This document shows, one piece after another, positions 21,001 to 30,943 of a stretch of 64,000 nucleotides of DNA. Position 1 is the first letter of the stretch; every line of letters begins with the position of its first letter. The notes below the pieces were generated by a model. The model saw only the letters and a program-made list of their open reading frames with translations. It was not told where the DNA came from and ran no database searches. The stretch is from Viola odorata. Its lineage: Eukaryota; Streptophyta; Magnoliopsida; Malpighiales; Violaceae. A program made the position numbers and the translations under genes. Location of the stretch: the NCBI GenBank assembly GCA_963691705.1, contig OY829538.1, forward strand, positions 14,596,443-14,660,442. Reading direction: 5' to 3'.

Positions 21001-21853
21001 TAGGATCTTTAGTACCATCATAAGTATCAGCGGGAAGCTTCACTCGCCTGCTGACCCTGTGACGTCTTATATGACGACTGAAAGGGTGACCTGAGGTATC
21101 ATCAAGAATCTCACACGCATGACGTGGGGGAGATATGTCTCCTTGTCGCCCTCCTTCCCTTGGTTCAGGTATATGATGTCGCCTGGGAGACCGACTGCGA
21201 CTCCTGGGAGAACGACTTCGATATCTTCTGCTACTGGATCTTTCACTGTATACGGGAGATAAACTCCTGTTTGTTCCTTCCCTCCGTCCGGCCCAACGGT
21301 TCCTCAACGCCTCAAGCTGCCTGTCTTCCTGCAGAAGAAGTCTTTGCGGCATTTGTGGTACATAAGCCTCTACTCCTCCTTGAGTGAGCTGTACGTGACC
21401 AACCGGGGGATTTCCTGCGGATAAAGGCACTTGGGGGTTCTCTGGAAACAACGGGGGCAAAGGTCGATCAGCAACAATAGATGGTGTGAACATGACGCGA
21501 GGAGGAACGCTAGATCCAGAAGCACCAGGCGTGACTCTAGTGGCCATTTCAGTCAAATATTCCAAGCGGGAACGAAGGGCCGCTATTTCCATAGCAAAGG
21601 GATTTTCATTGTTAAGCACAGATCCTTCCAAAAGAGGAGTATAAAGATCAGATCCCACCGTCTGTGATGAAGAAATGACCGTCTGTGAGGAGATAGATCC
21701 TCCGGCGATCCCGACCGAGAGGTCCAGAGGTCCCGAGATAGTCGATTGTGTCGTCATAGAGAGGTCAGCAGTAGCAAAAGGAAATAACCGCCTGCGAGTT
21801 GAGAAAGGAATATTGGAAAATGTAGACCGGTCTGGCTCCGATCTGGCTGTCAT
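18011..21853 (-). CDS. gag-pol: Tat1 gag-protease-reverse transcriptase, 1280 aa
   Basis: This long open frame starts at the ATG at 21853; the frame is open slightly further upstream but has only a GTG there. Order: an Arg/Ser-rich N-terminus (residues about 200-240); Retrotrans_gag domain, about 279-426 (DPISHINKVKDFVQFQTHSD, ARLWFEGLPGGSI); Tat-type knuckle YCKFHKARGHSTEAC near 545; aspartic protease with DNGSAVNLF near 708; RT from about 945 with YVDDILVKS near 1078; and the start of the classical RNase H. It ends at TGA 18011-18013, inside RNase H, where Tat2 has Arg. Gag and Pol are in one frame, as usual for Tat. Apart from this stop the polyprotein is uninterrupted, so the copy died recently. 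Confidence 0.93.
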   Translation of the reverse strand: MTARSEPDRSTFSNIPFSTRRRLFPFATADLSMTTQSTISGPLDLSVGIAGGSISSQTVISSSQTVGSDLYTPLLEGSVLNNENPFAMEIAALRSRLEYLTEMATRVTPGASGSSVPPRVMFTPSIVADRPLPPLFPENPQVPLSAGNPPVGHVQLTQGGVEAYVPQMPQRLLLQEDRQLEALRNRWAGRREGTNRSLSPVYSERSSSRRYRSRSPRSRSRSPRRHHIPEPREGGRQGDISPPRHACEILDDTSGHPFSRHIRRHRVSRRVKLPADTYDGTKDPISHINKVKDFVQFQTHSDAALCQIFVMTLSGVARLWFEGLPGGSISNFAQLESKFRSRFSTAIPIRKSAAALFDIQRKPQETLKEFLSRFDLEMSLTPGVTVDFAIEALKRNCHYGKLKDALMVDPPISLDALRLKAHNYAKMEEEENRNRTFNMPPGEPHIPAAPANPLVDDHYTDDYARRKDYIPKTYDKQKGNSSKGKQGSSPHQRQGNANKNRAYDPDFPSLNVPRAEILAIAEQRDLPIRYPAPTKPGVLLGRRENAYCKFHKARGHSTEACRELKWAIERLVEEGYLGEFATQVREDARNNPIRRAADERPRPPPVPQPDNAPKGKGVETFAIDGDDIPIINIIAGGIPYADESEQSMVAKGEKRKRDGMTKKGGAINILDRMILSFSEEDEKGVIYPHNDALVVTPVIASHGIRRTLVDNGSAVNLFSLEAYNLMKRPHDELTPSKRPIVGVDGTPIPVTGVITLPVYFREDTYKRSENLLFLVVDLNLPYNVILGRPFLNRFGVVISQKHLKMKYPSWDGVVSIKGDQKLAAECYSLMTQTSCDRYVCIAADPYEQGDEKRAQPLDKMVPVSVIGKEGANFLVSDKLSPAENLQLARLLNKCQGNFAWKPADMPGISREIAEHRLNIDPDVKPVQQKRRAFSTEKASAVEKEVVKLLDAGFIREVQYPTWLANPVLVPKPNGDWHMCIDFTDLNDAYPKDCYPLPRIDQLVDQTAGYAYLSSLDANSGYHQIPMALEDEEKTAFLTPKATYCYTAMPFGLKNAGATFQRMANKIFEEQIGRNVEAYVDDILVKSANFHDHLQDLKEVFDVMKRYRMKLNPRKCMFAFQMGKFLGYVVSQKGIQPNPSKVKAIHDMISPRTVKEVQRLTGRVIALGRFVSKQGEKCLPFFKVIRRKATFGWTPECEQAFVDLKDYLSSDLLLTRPESGDTLYLYLSAADEVVSAVLVRDDNHTHRPVYFVSHVLKDAELRYARIEKIAFALIQAARKMD

Positions 21854-21917
21854 AACCGTTCCGATCTCCCAACTAAACAGAGCTTGGCTATTAAGGACGC
21901 TCACTTAATACACCAAA

Positions 21918-21936
21918 GCTCTCAATGAAAGCACCA
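21918..21936 (-). promoter_or_regulatory. Primer-binding site of Tat1
   Basis: In sense this reads TGGTGCTTTCATTGAGAGC, two bases after the 5' LTR. The complement ends in CCA, as a tRNA 3' end does. An identical 19-mer is at 46088-46106 in Tat2. I did not assign the tRNA. Confidence 0.75.
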
Positions 21937-21938
21937 TT

Positions 21939-22472
21939 TGATAAGATCCGAGATCTCTTCGGGTCAGAAACGGTTGCTACAGCTAGTCGGAGGGGAAGCG
22001 ATCGGCGTCGGAGGTACCTGCAAAGCGCCGGAGGGGGACTCCGGCGTAGACACTCCGATGCTTAAGTCAGTTCGGGTTTTCAGAATGGTAGAGGTTCTCC
22101 AAGATGATCTCGATCTTACCTTCTGTTTGGAAAGATGGGGGTATTTATAGGCCGAAGTTGGCGATACCTGACAGCGATAAGGGTGCAGCGATAAGCATCG
22201 TCCGAAGATATCGCTTCCAGCGTAATAGGTAAGCCATCGCGGGCGATAATCACATAAGGCCTATCAGGAGCGACATCCTCTCCGTTCCCCTAGGATGGGA
22301 TGACGCCGTGCGCGTAAAGATGCATGAGATCCCCCCCGCTGAAGTCGACCATCCTAGGAAACGTCCGCCGGCCCGGGCGATAGGTTGGTTTTTCAGGGAA
22401 GCGTATAGAAACTCGTCAAGGATAGATGTCGTAGCTACAATATTGCCGTCAGGAGCAATCCAATTGTTATCA
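21939..22472 (-). mobile_element. 5' LTR of Tat1
   Basis: The boundaries are TGATAAGATCCG and CAATTGTTATCA on the plus strand. A minus-strand TATA box lies at 22142-22149. The target duplication caatc follows at 22473-22477. Its pair is 6412-6947. Confidence 0.95.
22142..22149 (-). promoter_or_regulatory. TATA box of the Tat1 5' LTR
   Basis: It reads TATAAATA in sense and would drive transcription toward gag-pol. Confidence 0.65.
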
Positions 22473-22477
22473 CAATC
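22473..22477. repeat. Tat1 target-site duplication, right copy
   Basis: The bases are caatc, identical to 6407-6411. Confidence 0.93.
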
Positions 22478-23821
22478 AGAGATGATTTCCCAGACGAACA
22501 CCTATATGTTGTCCAGGCAATCCGACCATGGTTTGCTGATCTCGTCAATTTCTTAGCCACGGGTAAGCATCATGGAGACTTAACGGCTTAAGAAAAGGTA
22601 AAGATTAAGCATGACAGTAAGTATTTCATCTGGGATGACCCTTATCTTTGGAAAATTAGATCTGATCAATTGATTAGGAGATGTATTCCTGAAAGCGAGA
22701 TCCCGTCTGTCTTAAGATTTTGTCATTCTTATGCATGTGGTGGACATTTTGGAGCTAAAAGGACGACCTTAAAAGTTCTTGAGTCGGGATTTTATTGGCC
22801 TACTTTATTTCATGATAGCTATAGATTCTGTAAGACATGCCCTGAATGCCAAATGATAGGAAATATAAGCGTTAAAAATCAAATGCCCATGAATGTTATA
22901 TTAAATTGTGAGATTTTTGATTTATGGGGTATTGATTTTATGGGGCCTTTTCCTAGGTCAAATGGTAAATAATATATATTGCTTGCTGTGGATTACGTGT
23001 CTAAATGGATAGAAGCAAAAGCAACTAGGACCAATGATGCTAAAACTGTTGTTTCATTCTTGAAAACTAACATTTTGAACAGATTTGGTGTGCCTAGGGG
23101 GATCATTAGCGACCGTGGAACACTTTTTTGCGATAGGATTATTGTTTCACTTTTTAGGAAGTATGGTGTAATGCATAGGGTTTCCACTGCCTATCACCCT
23201 CAGTCAAATGGTCAAGCGGAGGTATCAAATAGGGAGGTCAAGTCGATCTTAGCTAAGACAGTTGGCTTAGATCGGCGAGATTGGAGCTAAAGGTTAGATG
23301 ATGCGTTATGGGCATACCGGACCACCTATAAAACCCCCATAGGAATGACCCCATATAAATTGGTGTACAGGGAAGCGTGCCACCTGCCAGTAGGTATGCA
23401 ACATAGAGCTTATTGGGCAATTCGGAAGTGCAATCTAAAGTACGACCAGGCACGTGAGGAAAGGAAACTTCAAATCCATGAGATGGAAGAACTGAGGAAT
23501 CAAGCATATGATAACCAGCTCTTAGCTAAGATCAGGATGAAGACATACCATGACAGCAAGATTGTTGAGAAAAATCTCCAACTTGGGGGAAAAGTCCTTC
23601 TATACAACTCCAGATTTAAACTCTTTCCTGGTAAGCTTAAGACTAAATGGGAAGGTCAATTTGTTATCACTAATATCTACCCTCATGGTGCAGTGGACAT
23701 TAAGGATGAAAAGACAGGGCTAGTGTTCAAGGTCAAAGAACAGCGGCTCAAACCATTCCTGGAAGGATTTCCAACATTTAAAGAAAGCCAGGCGATTGAA
23801 GCCCCACTTGAGATTCAGTGA
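22478..23821 (+). pseudogene. pol: Athila A1 integrase (pol continued after the Tat1 insertion)
   Basis: The frame carries on in register from 6411. It has the HHCC zinc finger (CHSYACGGHFGAKRT ... CKTCPECQ, about 22710-22855) and the core with Asp in WGIDFMGPFPR, Asp in SDRGTLF and Glu in [10 protein letters not shown]. The C-terminal part reads [18 protein letters not shown] and ELRNQAYDN, typical of Athila. There are three stops (22589, 22970, 23288) and no frameshift. It normally inserts cDNA into the genome; this copy is dead. Confidence 0.92.
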
Positions 23822-24382
23822 AAAACGTAGAGTCATTCCTAGGACTATAACTAGGGTGCTACATGGGAGGCAACCCATGCATTTTAATTCTTTTCCTTTC
23901 TCCTTTTATTTTCCTTTTCTTTTCATTTTTGTTTTTAATTTTTGTGAATAAATTGTTTGTTCAAAATTATTCCAGAGTCGCTTACTGATTTCTCTTTTAG
24001 GAATTTCTTAGAGTTTTCTGGAGGGTTGCGAGGAATTAAGTGTGGTGAGGAAACTTGGCTAAGTCTTTTTGATCTAGGCCACACTTTATTCAGCCAAGAA
24101 TTGAAGGACACGTGGAAAAAAAATGGGGGAAAGAGGAGCAGATTATGTGTAAAGAGGAGGAGAAAAAGTAGGAGCAATGGTTACATTTTGAAAATTAATT
24201 ATAATTTGGAAATTATTTTTTCAAATTCTAATTAATAAAGGATTATGATGAGTTAGACTCCTTATCTCCCACTAAAACCTCAAATCCCTTATTTTTCTCT
24301 CACCAAAAATCTCTCAAACACTTCCTCAGCTAAAACTCCTCCACCTTCCGACTTCTACTCCACGATCAACTCTTCTTAAATC
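23822..24382 (+). other. Spacer between A1 integrase and 3' ORF
   Basis: Non-coding. It opens with the sequence around gctacatgggaggcaaccc that usually follows Athila pol. It contains the polypurine-like word aagtgtggtgagg at 24038-24050, which recurs at 25884 and 26941. Confidence 0.6.
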
Positions 24383-25663
24383 ATGGGAAAATCCAAGAAA
24401 TCCTCCAAGAAATCAGCCGCACCAAAATCCCCTCCAGAAATGCAAGAATCTCCCATCCCTTCGTAATCTCCCCCTCTCAAATCCAGAAAAAGACTTACCA
24501 CAAAGTCTTGGCGAAGTACTTAGCATAGCAAGAACGATCATGTCCATGGACAAAGGCCCCTCTGGTTCCCCAAGCTAACATGCAAAGCAATTTCTAGCCA
24601 CTCCTCCTCCAGTTCTGACCTCTGAGCCCCCCAGGGCACCCTCCCGAGATCTCACCGAAGAACCAAAAACCCAACCTAGGGTTAGCAAAGCAGGTGACTT
24701 AGAGGTAGAAGTGATTTCGGAGACTGATTTCAATGAGAAAGTGCAGCCCACTACTAGAGCCAAACAGGTGGCTCGCCAAAAGGCTAGGAAGAAGGGAGTT
24801 GATTATGAACCACAATGTGAAAAGGGTTCGATGAAGGAGAAGAAAATAGGGAAGAGAAAGATGGAAGTTGCTGATGAATCGATGCCAGCCAAAAGAACGC
24901 ATTCTGCGGCTGCGAAAGGGAAAAAGAAGGTTGAGGAAGCTGACCCTGAAGATGACTCAGACGATGATGCAGCTGCAGTCTTGGCCAAGCCTACGGCCAA
25001 GACTTCCAAGGTATTCCTACCCCCTTAAGCTCATTAAATGGTTGTTTGAGGCCTGATACCCCTGACCTTAGGGTTAGATTGAATGAGAAGCATAGATGTG
25101 AGATTACCCAATTTGTTATTATTGACTTTTCCTTCCTTGATGCCTTGGGTATGGGTAATAGAATTAGGCAGTACATTATTAATCTTGGGTGGGAATGTTT
25201 TGTATACCTTGATATGCCTGTGTATGCTTAGCTGTGCCTGGAATTCCATGCTTTTGTCTGGTTGGATCAGGACAGACTGTATGCTAATGGTAGAGCCAAT
25301 CCTGATCTTGGTGCATCTGATGTGGTGAATTTCAGATTGCTTGATATTTGGTCTCATATGTCTGTGAATGAGTTGAATATTTTGTTGGGATTTGTTAAAG
25401 AAGATGAGCTTAACTCTGATGAATATAGGAATGCTTTGACTGATTATCCCCCTGATTGGGATAAGACAGTGACCTTTAGGGAATTAATTGGTGACCCTAA
25501 GGGGAACTTTGATAAAAATGCCAAAGCCCACCAGATCCGAGATCCTACTTTGAGGATGCTCCAAAGGATCTTGTCCATTAACCTTTCTGGAAAAACAACT
25601 ATTTCAGGCAACATTTCTAAGTTAGAAGTCAGATTAAAGCATGTGATAGCATCCCTAAACTGA
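24383..25663 (+). pseudogene. Athila A1 3' ORF (often called env-like; ATHILA ORF-1-type protein), decayed
   Basis: The likely start is the ATG at 24383 (MGKSKKSSKKSAAPKSPP). A stop comes soon after, then a different frame (24711-25028, Lys/Asp-rich). The conserved globular part returns in the first frame at about 25046-25663 (ITQFVIIDFSFLDALGMGNR, HMSVNELNILLGF, DPTLRMLQRILSINLSGK), with a stop at 25229. It aligns block by block with the longer A2 copy (59924-61705). The function of this Athila protein is not established. No signal peptide or clear membrane anchor is visible, so 'env-like' rests on position only. Confidence 0.78.
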
Positions 25664-26955
25664 TCTTGGGCACTCTTATTTCTCATATCACTGCTACTGA
25701 TAGAGGTGTTGATCTGACTACTTTAAACATGCATAAATCTTGTACTGTTAAGATCATGGATCTTAAAGCAACTCAGTAAATGCCCCCAGGTCGTGTCTTT
25801 TTCTTTCTTTTATTTTTCCATTTATTGTGTCTTTTTATTGTTATTTTTACTCTCATTTGCACATTGAGGACAATGTGTCCTTTAAGTGTGGTGAGGGTGT
25901 TTTTAGGTGATCTGTCTGTATATACATGTCTTTGATGTACTTTTGTGTGATTTTCTTTTGTTGCATGAAATTTTTTGTGAATCTAAGCTAAGATAGTTGG
26001 CCTAGGTTGTCTAGTTAGAGTCCGATGCATGATTTTCTTTATTTTCATGTGTGTTTTTAGGCATGTGTGTTTTGTGTTTTGTTTGAGTGTCGGCAAAATC
26101 TGGACTAAGCTTAAGGCCTTTTTCTTCATGTCTTAACCTTGACCTTTAGCATCCTTCACCTTGTGACCCCGTGACTTTTGAATAAGGCAATTCAATGGGT
26201 TAACATATTCAACACCAGTAAGGGTACGGGTCCTGGTATCCATTAAGCATCCATCTTGTACATGATCATGAAGTCTAGCATTGTGTAACAGACTTAACAA
26301 ATAGGCAAGCTTCCACCAAATATTTTTAATATCCCCTTAAGGAAAACTGCTAGTGGATAACGGAGTTTATTGCCTTGTGTTGTGCTGAATTGCTCTAATG
26401 CAGAGAACTACTTTTAATCCCAGTAAATTGCATGCTCTTAAAAAAAATGATGAAATAAAATGTCTTGATATTTCTGCCTCACCGAGTGGAAATACTCAAG
26501 AAACGTTCAGCAAAAGCAATGAAAAAAAAATGTGTATTTGTCTTGATATTTCTGCCTCACTAAGCATTAATATTCAAGAAACTTGTAGCAATACTGGCAT
26601 AGAAAATTTTCATACAAGGTAATTGAATGATGATGTTGAGCAGTTGAATTAAGGGGAGAATACCTAAATAGGTGGATGTCTTGTCTTGTTGAGTCTGTTG
26701 TGGAATGCAAAGATGTTATGGTCATGTGGAATTCGGATGTTTGGGGTGTTGAATAGACCTTGTTCATAAGGGTTGGGATCCATTGAGAAGTATACTGACT
26801 GTCATAGGTATGAAGGTGTAAAGGAACTAGTTAAGGGTAGTCTGTCTAGAAATTTGCCATTGTTTGTTTTCCTTTATTTTGAGTCTTTCTTTTCTTTTTC
26901 TTAGTTAAGAGTCTAGTATGCTTGGGGGCAAGCATTGTTCAAGTGTGGTGAGGTT
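25664..26955 (+). other. 3' untranslated region of A1 with repeats
   Basis: This is a T/G-rich non-coding stretch. ttgaggacaatgtgtcc leads into a polypurine-like word at 25884-25896; the same arrangement follows the A2 3' ORF. A degenerate repeat (tgtcttgatatttctgcctcac) occurs at 26461 and 26539. A last polypurine-like word, aagtgtggtgagg (26941-26953), lies two bases before the LTR. Confidence 0.6.
26941..26953 (+). promoter_or_regulatory. Polypurine-type tract before the A1 3' LTR
   Basis: aagtgtggtgagg, followed by tt and then the LTR start TGATTG. It is the likely plus-strand primer. Confidence 0.6.
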
Positions 26956-28408
26956 TGATTGACGTTTATTTCCATGTGTTTTTACCATCTTAAACTACCT
27001 TGTTTCCACGTCAATTTGATATCTTTTGAAGGAAGTCTTGGGCAAGAGAAGAAATGAAGGAAATGTATGCCTTGAGCGACAAAGTGGCAATCTTACCCGC
27101 AGGATTGGCCAAGATTAGATAGAGGCGTGCTGGTCATGGATTCAAGAAAGACGTGTTCGGATTGAGAAGTCAGCTGGTTGTTGCGTCCAAAGGAATGACT
27201 CTTGGATGTAATCCGATTTGAACAAAAACAATCTATTAGTATTTTATTTTATTTCATTTCGAATTTGAACAATTGGGATTTTATCCCTATCTTTTAGCTA
27301 TTTAAAGTTTGGAATTTGGAAAGGAACGTGATTGGTGGGGACTCTAACCTTGTTAAAGGTTAGGGAAGGCTGTCAATTACGGGATCTTCCATCTCCCATC
27401 TTCCTTCTTCGAACTTCTGGGTTGTAAACACTTTGCACTGTGATAATTCAATTTGAATATCACAGATTTAATTTAGTTTTATGTTCTTCAATTATTTCTT
27501 TGTTTTCTTAATTATTATGTCTAGCAGCTAAACACCCGATTCTTGGTAAGGGTTAAGTGAGCATACTTGTGATTCGTGAGACCGATCTGTTCTTATTATC
27601 CCCACGTTCGTAATTGATTCTAGTTCTATTTTAACAAACCGGTTCCCGTCTATGCTAAGACTTGATCAATCTTAGGAAAGACGACGAATTTGTAGCCAGT
27701 CACGAAGGGGACGAGCGAAACTGGAGTGACGCAAGTAGGCAGCTAGCCTCGCGGAGGTTAGTGGACTTGGATCGATATAGGCCTAACCAGACTAAAAATC
27801 TAGGGCTCCGAGTTGGGAGTAGCTTGGCCTAGACTCTGTCTTTCCCTACGCTATTGAGAAAACGCATGTGCCTCAAGCCAATATCCAATTGGATAAACCC
27901 TTTAACCAGCAAGGCGTCCACTGGCTAGGATCACTAGGAAAGGGGGTTACCTCCAAGTGATTTCAAGAGGAGGAAAGTAGGATTGGAAAGGGGTTCCTCC
28001 CAATCTATAGCAGAGTTATGAGAGAGAAGGAGAAAATCTAGGGTCGATGATAGATTAAACAAGGAATGGGCTCATGAATTCGCCCTTACCAGGAGTTTAC
28101 CTCACAACAGTTCACAACCAACCTCAATCAGCAATCTTAGCTAAGATTCCTTTCTGTCTGAGATTGCTTCCTTACTTAATTTTTGCTTTGTTCCTTTTTA
28201 TTGCTTGTTTATCTTAATTGCAGGAACAAAACCTCTCAACTCCAGTGACGAGGAAGTCGAGTCAAAACTATAAGTTCCCAAAAGATCTTTGTGGACGATC
28301 TTCTTACCACGATTTACAAGTTCCTTGTGGATGAGTGATAAGTTGTATTCCTACCCCTCATTTCGTATATTTTATACAACTAAATTTGATGCCCTCGACA
28401 CGCAATCA
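26956..28408 (+). mobile_element. 3' LTR of Athila A1 (1453 bp)
   Basis: The ends TGATTG and CAATCA form a perfect 6-bp terminal inverted repeat. A tatttaaa box is at 27299-27306. The 3' portion carries the phrase ctttgtggacgatcttcttaccac, which typically stands near the end of Athila LTRs and also appears, reversed, at 57302-57420. I did not find the 5' partner LTR. Confidence 0.65.
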
Positions 28409-29604
28409 GTAAACAAGGAAAGTAATGACAGACAGTAACAAAACAAATAAGAAATCGATAGAGAGAGGAGTTCCTAGTAGGAATCTATCTCAAGTTGTAT
28501 TTGCAGTCAGCTGGTCATTAGTGCAGTGATCTTCTACCCCTAGTTGATAGATGTGCTATGGGGACCAAGTACGTTTAGGTCCCCTACTTTCTTTCGTACG
28601 AGAAACTACCCCAAGGTTTGTTTATGGAGTAGTCTTGACGCTTTACCGTCCCCCAAGGTACGTTTATGGGAGCAATACTCAAAGGCCCATGAAGCTGAAG
28701 AAAGACACACATAGGGCGAGACACTCAGTATGTTCGAGCTCTACCCTAACTACTTACTTAATCCAGTCAGATTGGACCAGCGACCTGATGACTCCGATTT
28801 GGTTGTCTACTTTACCCTGCAGCCTCATGTTAGTTATTACCACTGAGATGACTTTAATCGTCTAGGCCTAGCTACTAGTTGATCGGGCTTGTAACAGTCC
28901 TAGCGGATTTGACAAGAATTCATTAAGCAAATAAATATAAACCAGTGATATATTAAACTTCAATTAGACCTCACGATTTTCCTAAGCAACCATCGATGAT
29001 CCTACCAAGAACAAGGGATTTAGCTACTCATATTAGAAGAAAAAAATTAAAATAAATAAATTGCATAAAGAAGGGAGAAGAGAATTGAGAAAACTTCTTA
29101 TTATTATCGACCGGAGCAAAGCTCCAGTTTATTGAACCAAAACAAGGGACGCCCGAGGCGGGGGTATGGTGATAGAAATTCCACAAGTGGAAGATGTGTC
29201 TGAAGGTAGTAGATGATACAAAGGTGGATCCCCAAACCTTATATCTAAAAATGTTTTAAAAAGGAAAATTACAAAGAAGGAAATTCTAATAATAGAAATT
29301 AATATAGGGAAATCCTAGATTTAATTGGAGTTAATTCCCAAATCATCTTCTTGCTAAAATAGGGAAAATCTGGAGTAATGAGGTGGATCTTCTGATTTCT
29401 TTCCTTCTGCGGTTTTCATCTCCAGCACTGGTCTGCACTATCGTCAAATCTGTCAGAATTCTAGCGAATAATGCATCTTTTCATAATTTCCTCTCCAAAA
29501 GCCAAGATCAGCAAATAGTAAGGAAACAAGACCAAATTAGTAGCATCATGATCTAAAATAGGCTAGGAAAGGAAGGGAAAATACATACAAAATGCATCAT
29601 ATCA
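28409..29604 (-). mobile_element. Probable Athila-type LTR or LTR fragment in minus orientation
   Basis: Read on the minus strand, it starts TGATATGATGCATTTTG at 29604 and has a layout similar to the reverse LTR at 57302-58252, including the block around 28560-28680 (tacgtttaggtcccctac) that resembles 57640-57720. It abuts the end of the A1 3' LTR head-on. I found no matching target duplication, so the boundaries are tentative. Confidence 0.4.
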
Positions 29605-29734
29605 CAACAGTTGCCTACTTGTTCCTAGGGAAAAATCCTGATGACTTTGTACATGAGGCCTATCGGAAGACGATATTCCTAAAAGCATACAATGATGGCA
29701 TTCTGCCTGTTCTAGATCAAAGTGAATGGCTAGT
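29605..29734 (+). pseudogene. MULE-like transposase fragment (SWIM zinc-finger region)
   Basis: About 43 codons read in the style of the C-terminal SWIM region of Mutator-like transposases (VAYLFLGKNPDDFVHEAYRK, LKAYNDGILPV, QSEW). The fragment ends exactly where the LTR of element C begins (29735). Open frame beyond that point belongs to the LTR. The remaining gene is not in the window. The family call rests on motif memory only. Confidence 0.45.
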
Positions 29735-30264
29735 TGGTATGGTCTTGGTTCCGAAGGAGGACAAAGTTGGCCGATTGAGTGATGATGGATCTAGTCCTTA
29801 TTGGGAGGAAGGTAATCGCGGATGGTTGGATGAAGGAGGATGAATTTTGGGAGGAGATGGAGTGATAAGTGCAGCGGAAATATGGATGAAGTATAGAGAT
29901 GTATTGAATGAATAACTTGTATTGAACTTGATAAATGGAGTAAACCCTCCTTACAATTAGGAAAGGCAACCTTACTATGTCATTTAACAAGGATCTCTAA
30001 CCCAGCTTGACCCTTTCACCAACAAGGATGAACAACCCAAGATTTAGGAAAGATAGAAGGTAACTTGGTTTTAAGAACCCTAATTGCTAATCCTAATTAG
30101 ATGACCTATGATGAAGATATCATTCAAATCAAAGATAACGCATAAAAGAGGCTAAGTCCTTCTATTTATACCTATTACTTATTACATGGGGAAAACCCCT
30201 AAATACCCTTGGACAAAGGGCCTTGGGAAGCTTGGGCTTAGCGGGCTTGGAGATGGGCCATGAG
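29735..30264 (-). mobile_element. Element C 3' LTR, terminal part
   Basis: In sense it ends GACCATACCA; the 5' LTR ends GATCGTATCA. A sense TATA box (TATAAATAG) lies at about 30163-30170. The LTR continues at 54015 after the insertion of B. Bases 30260-30264 (atgag) pair imperfectly with 54010-54014 (gtgag) as the duplication made by B. Confidence 0.7.
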
Positions 30265-30411
30265 TGATGCGATCCTTTGCACAAACCCTAACCCTAGTTT
30301 GTTGTTGCCGCCCGTTGGACCCATGACGCGTGTGAGAGGAAAGAGGCTACAAGCGTTGTTGTCTCAGTTGATCCACAAGGAGCTGATGTGCGAGACGACC
30401 ATCAAGGAAGC
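30265..30411 (+). mobile_element. Element B 5' LTR, first part
   Basis: It begins TGATGCGATC and carries a copy of the pol 3' end (frame LVGPMTRVRGKRLQ-like), because the LTR of B includes the last 127 bp of pol. Tat2 interrupts it at 30412; 30407-30411 (gaagc) is the duplication. Confidence 0.85.
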
Positions 30412-30943
30412 TGATATGATTCGGACTGTTGGGGAAGCAGGATCTGGATTATGGCTGTCTAGAATCACTGTAGCAGCAGTCCATCGTACCTGCAAAGCGC
30501 CAGAGGGGGGACTCCGGCGTAGACACTCCGATGCTTAAGTTAGTATGGCTGTGAAATTTGGCAGAGATTTGGGAAGAGAATTAGATCTTACTCTTGATCT
30601 AGAAATGAGGGGTATTTATAGTCGAAGAAAGAAAGGTTGTTACCCCCAGGGGTGGGCGTTATCATGGGAAGATATCGCCCAGGATGACGTCATCATGCGT
30701 CAGCTGGACCGGATATCGCTAGTGAGATATCGCCAATGAGACGTTGTCGGGGTTTCCTGGGATGGGATGACGCCGTGTGGGTCCCCCTCCCCCCCCCCCC
30801 CCCGCTGATGTCGACCATCCCAGGATCCTCAGCCTATCGGGGGTGGCAGCCGGGTGCCGTCGCCGGTTAAGGTCTGCAGGGATCTGGCTTTGACTTGAGG
30901 TGAGGGGACGAATATACCCTTGGTGTTTCATCAATTGTTATCA
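30412..30943 (-). mobile_element. 3' LTR of Tat2
   Basis: TGATATGATTC to CAATTGTTATCA. Sense TATA at 30613-30620; a 15-nt C run at 30789-30803, where the partner LTR has 23. Confidence 0.92.

Larger units (their letters stand above)
6412..22472 (-). mobile_element. Complete Tat-lineage LTR retrotransposon Tat1 (16,061 bp)
   Basis: It is bounded by two LTRs of 536 and 534 bp and a perfect 5-bp target duplication (caatc). The sense strand is minus: 5' LTR at 21939-22472, PBS at 21918-21936, gag-pol at 21853-15995, then four opposite-strand genes, then the 3' LTR at 6412-6947. A hand comparison of the LTRs gives 8 substitutions and 2 single-base indels, about 1.5%. Under the commonly used plant LTR rate of 1.3e-8 per site per year, this suggests roughly half a million years. 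The dual RNase H (classical plus archaeal-type) and the antisense ORFs place it in the Tat lineage (Tat/Retand/Ogre group). Confidence 0.95.

Noticed and set aside
24599..24763. Minus-strand ORF in the A1 3' ORF region
   Set aside because: Shadow of the degraded 3' ORF; no support.
29735..29843. Extension of the MULE-like ORF that looks like a GRPxK tail
   Set aside because: This part is the LTR of element C and matches 56948-57060.
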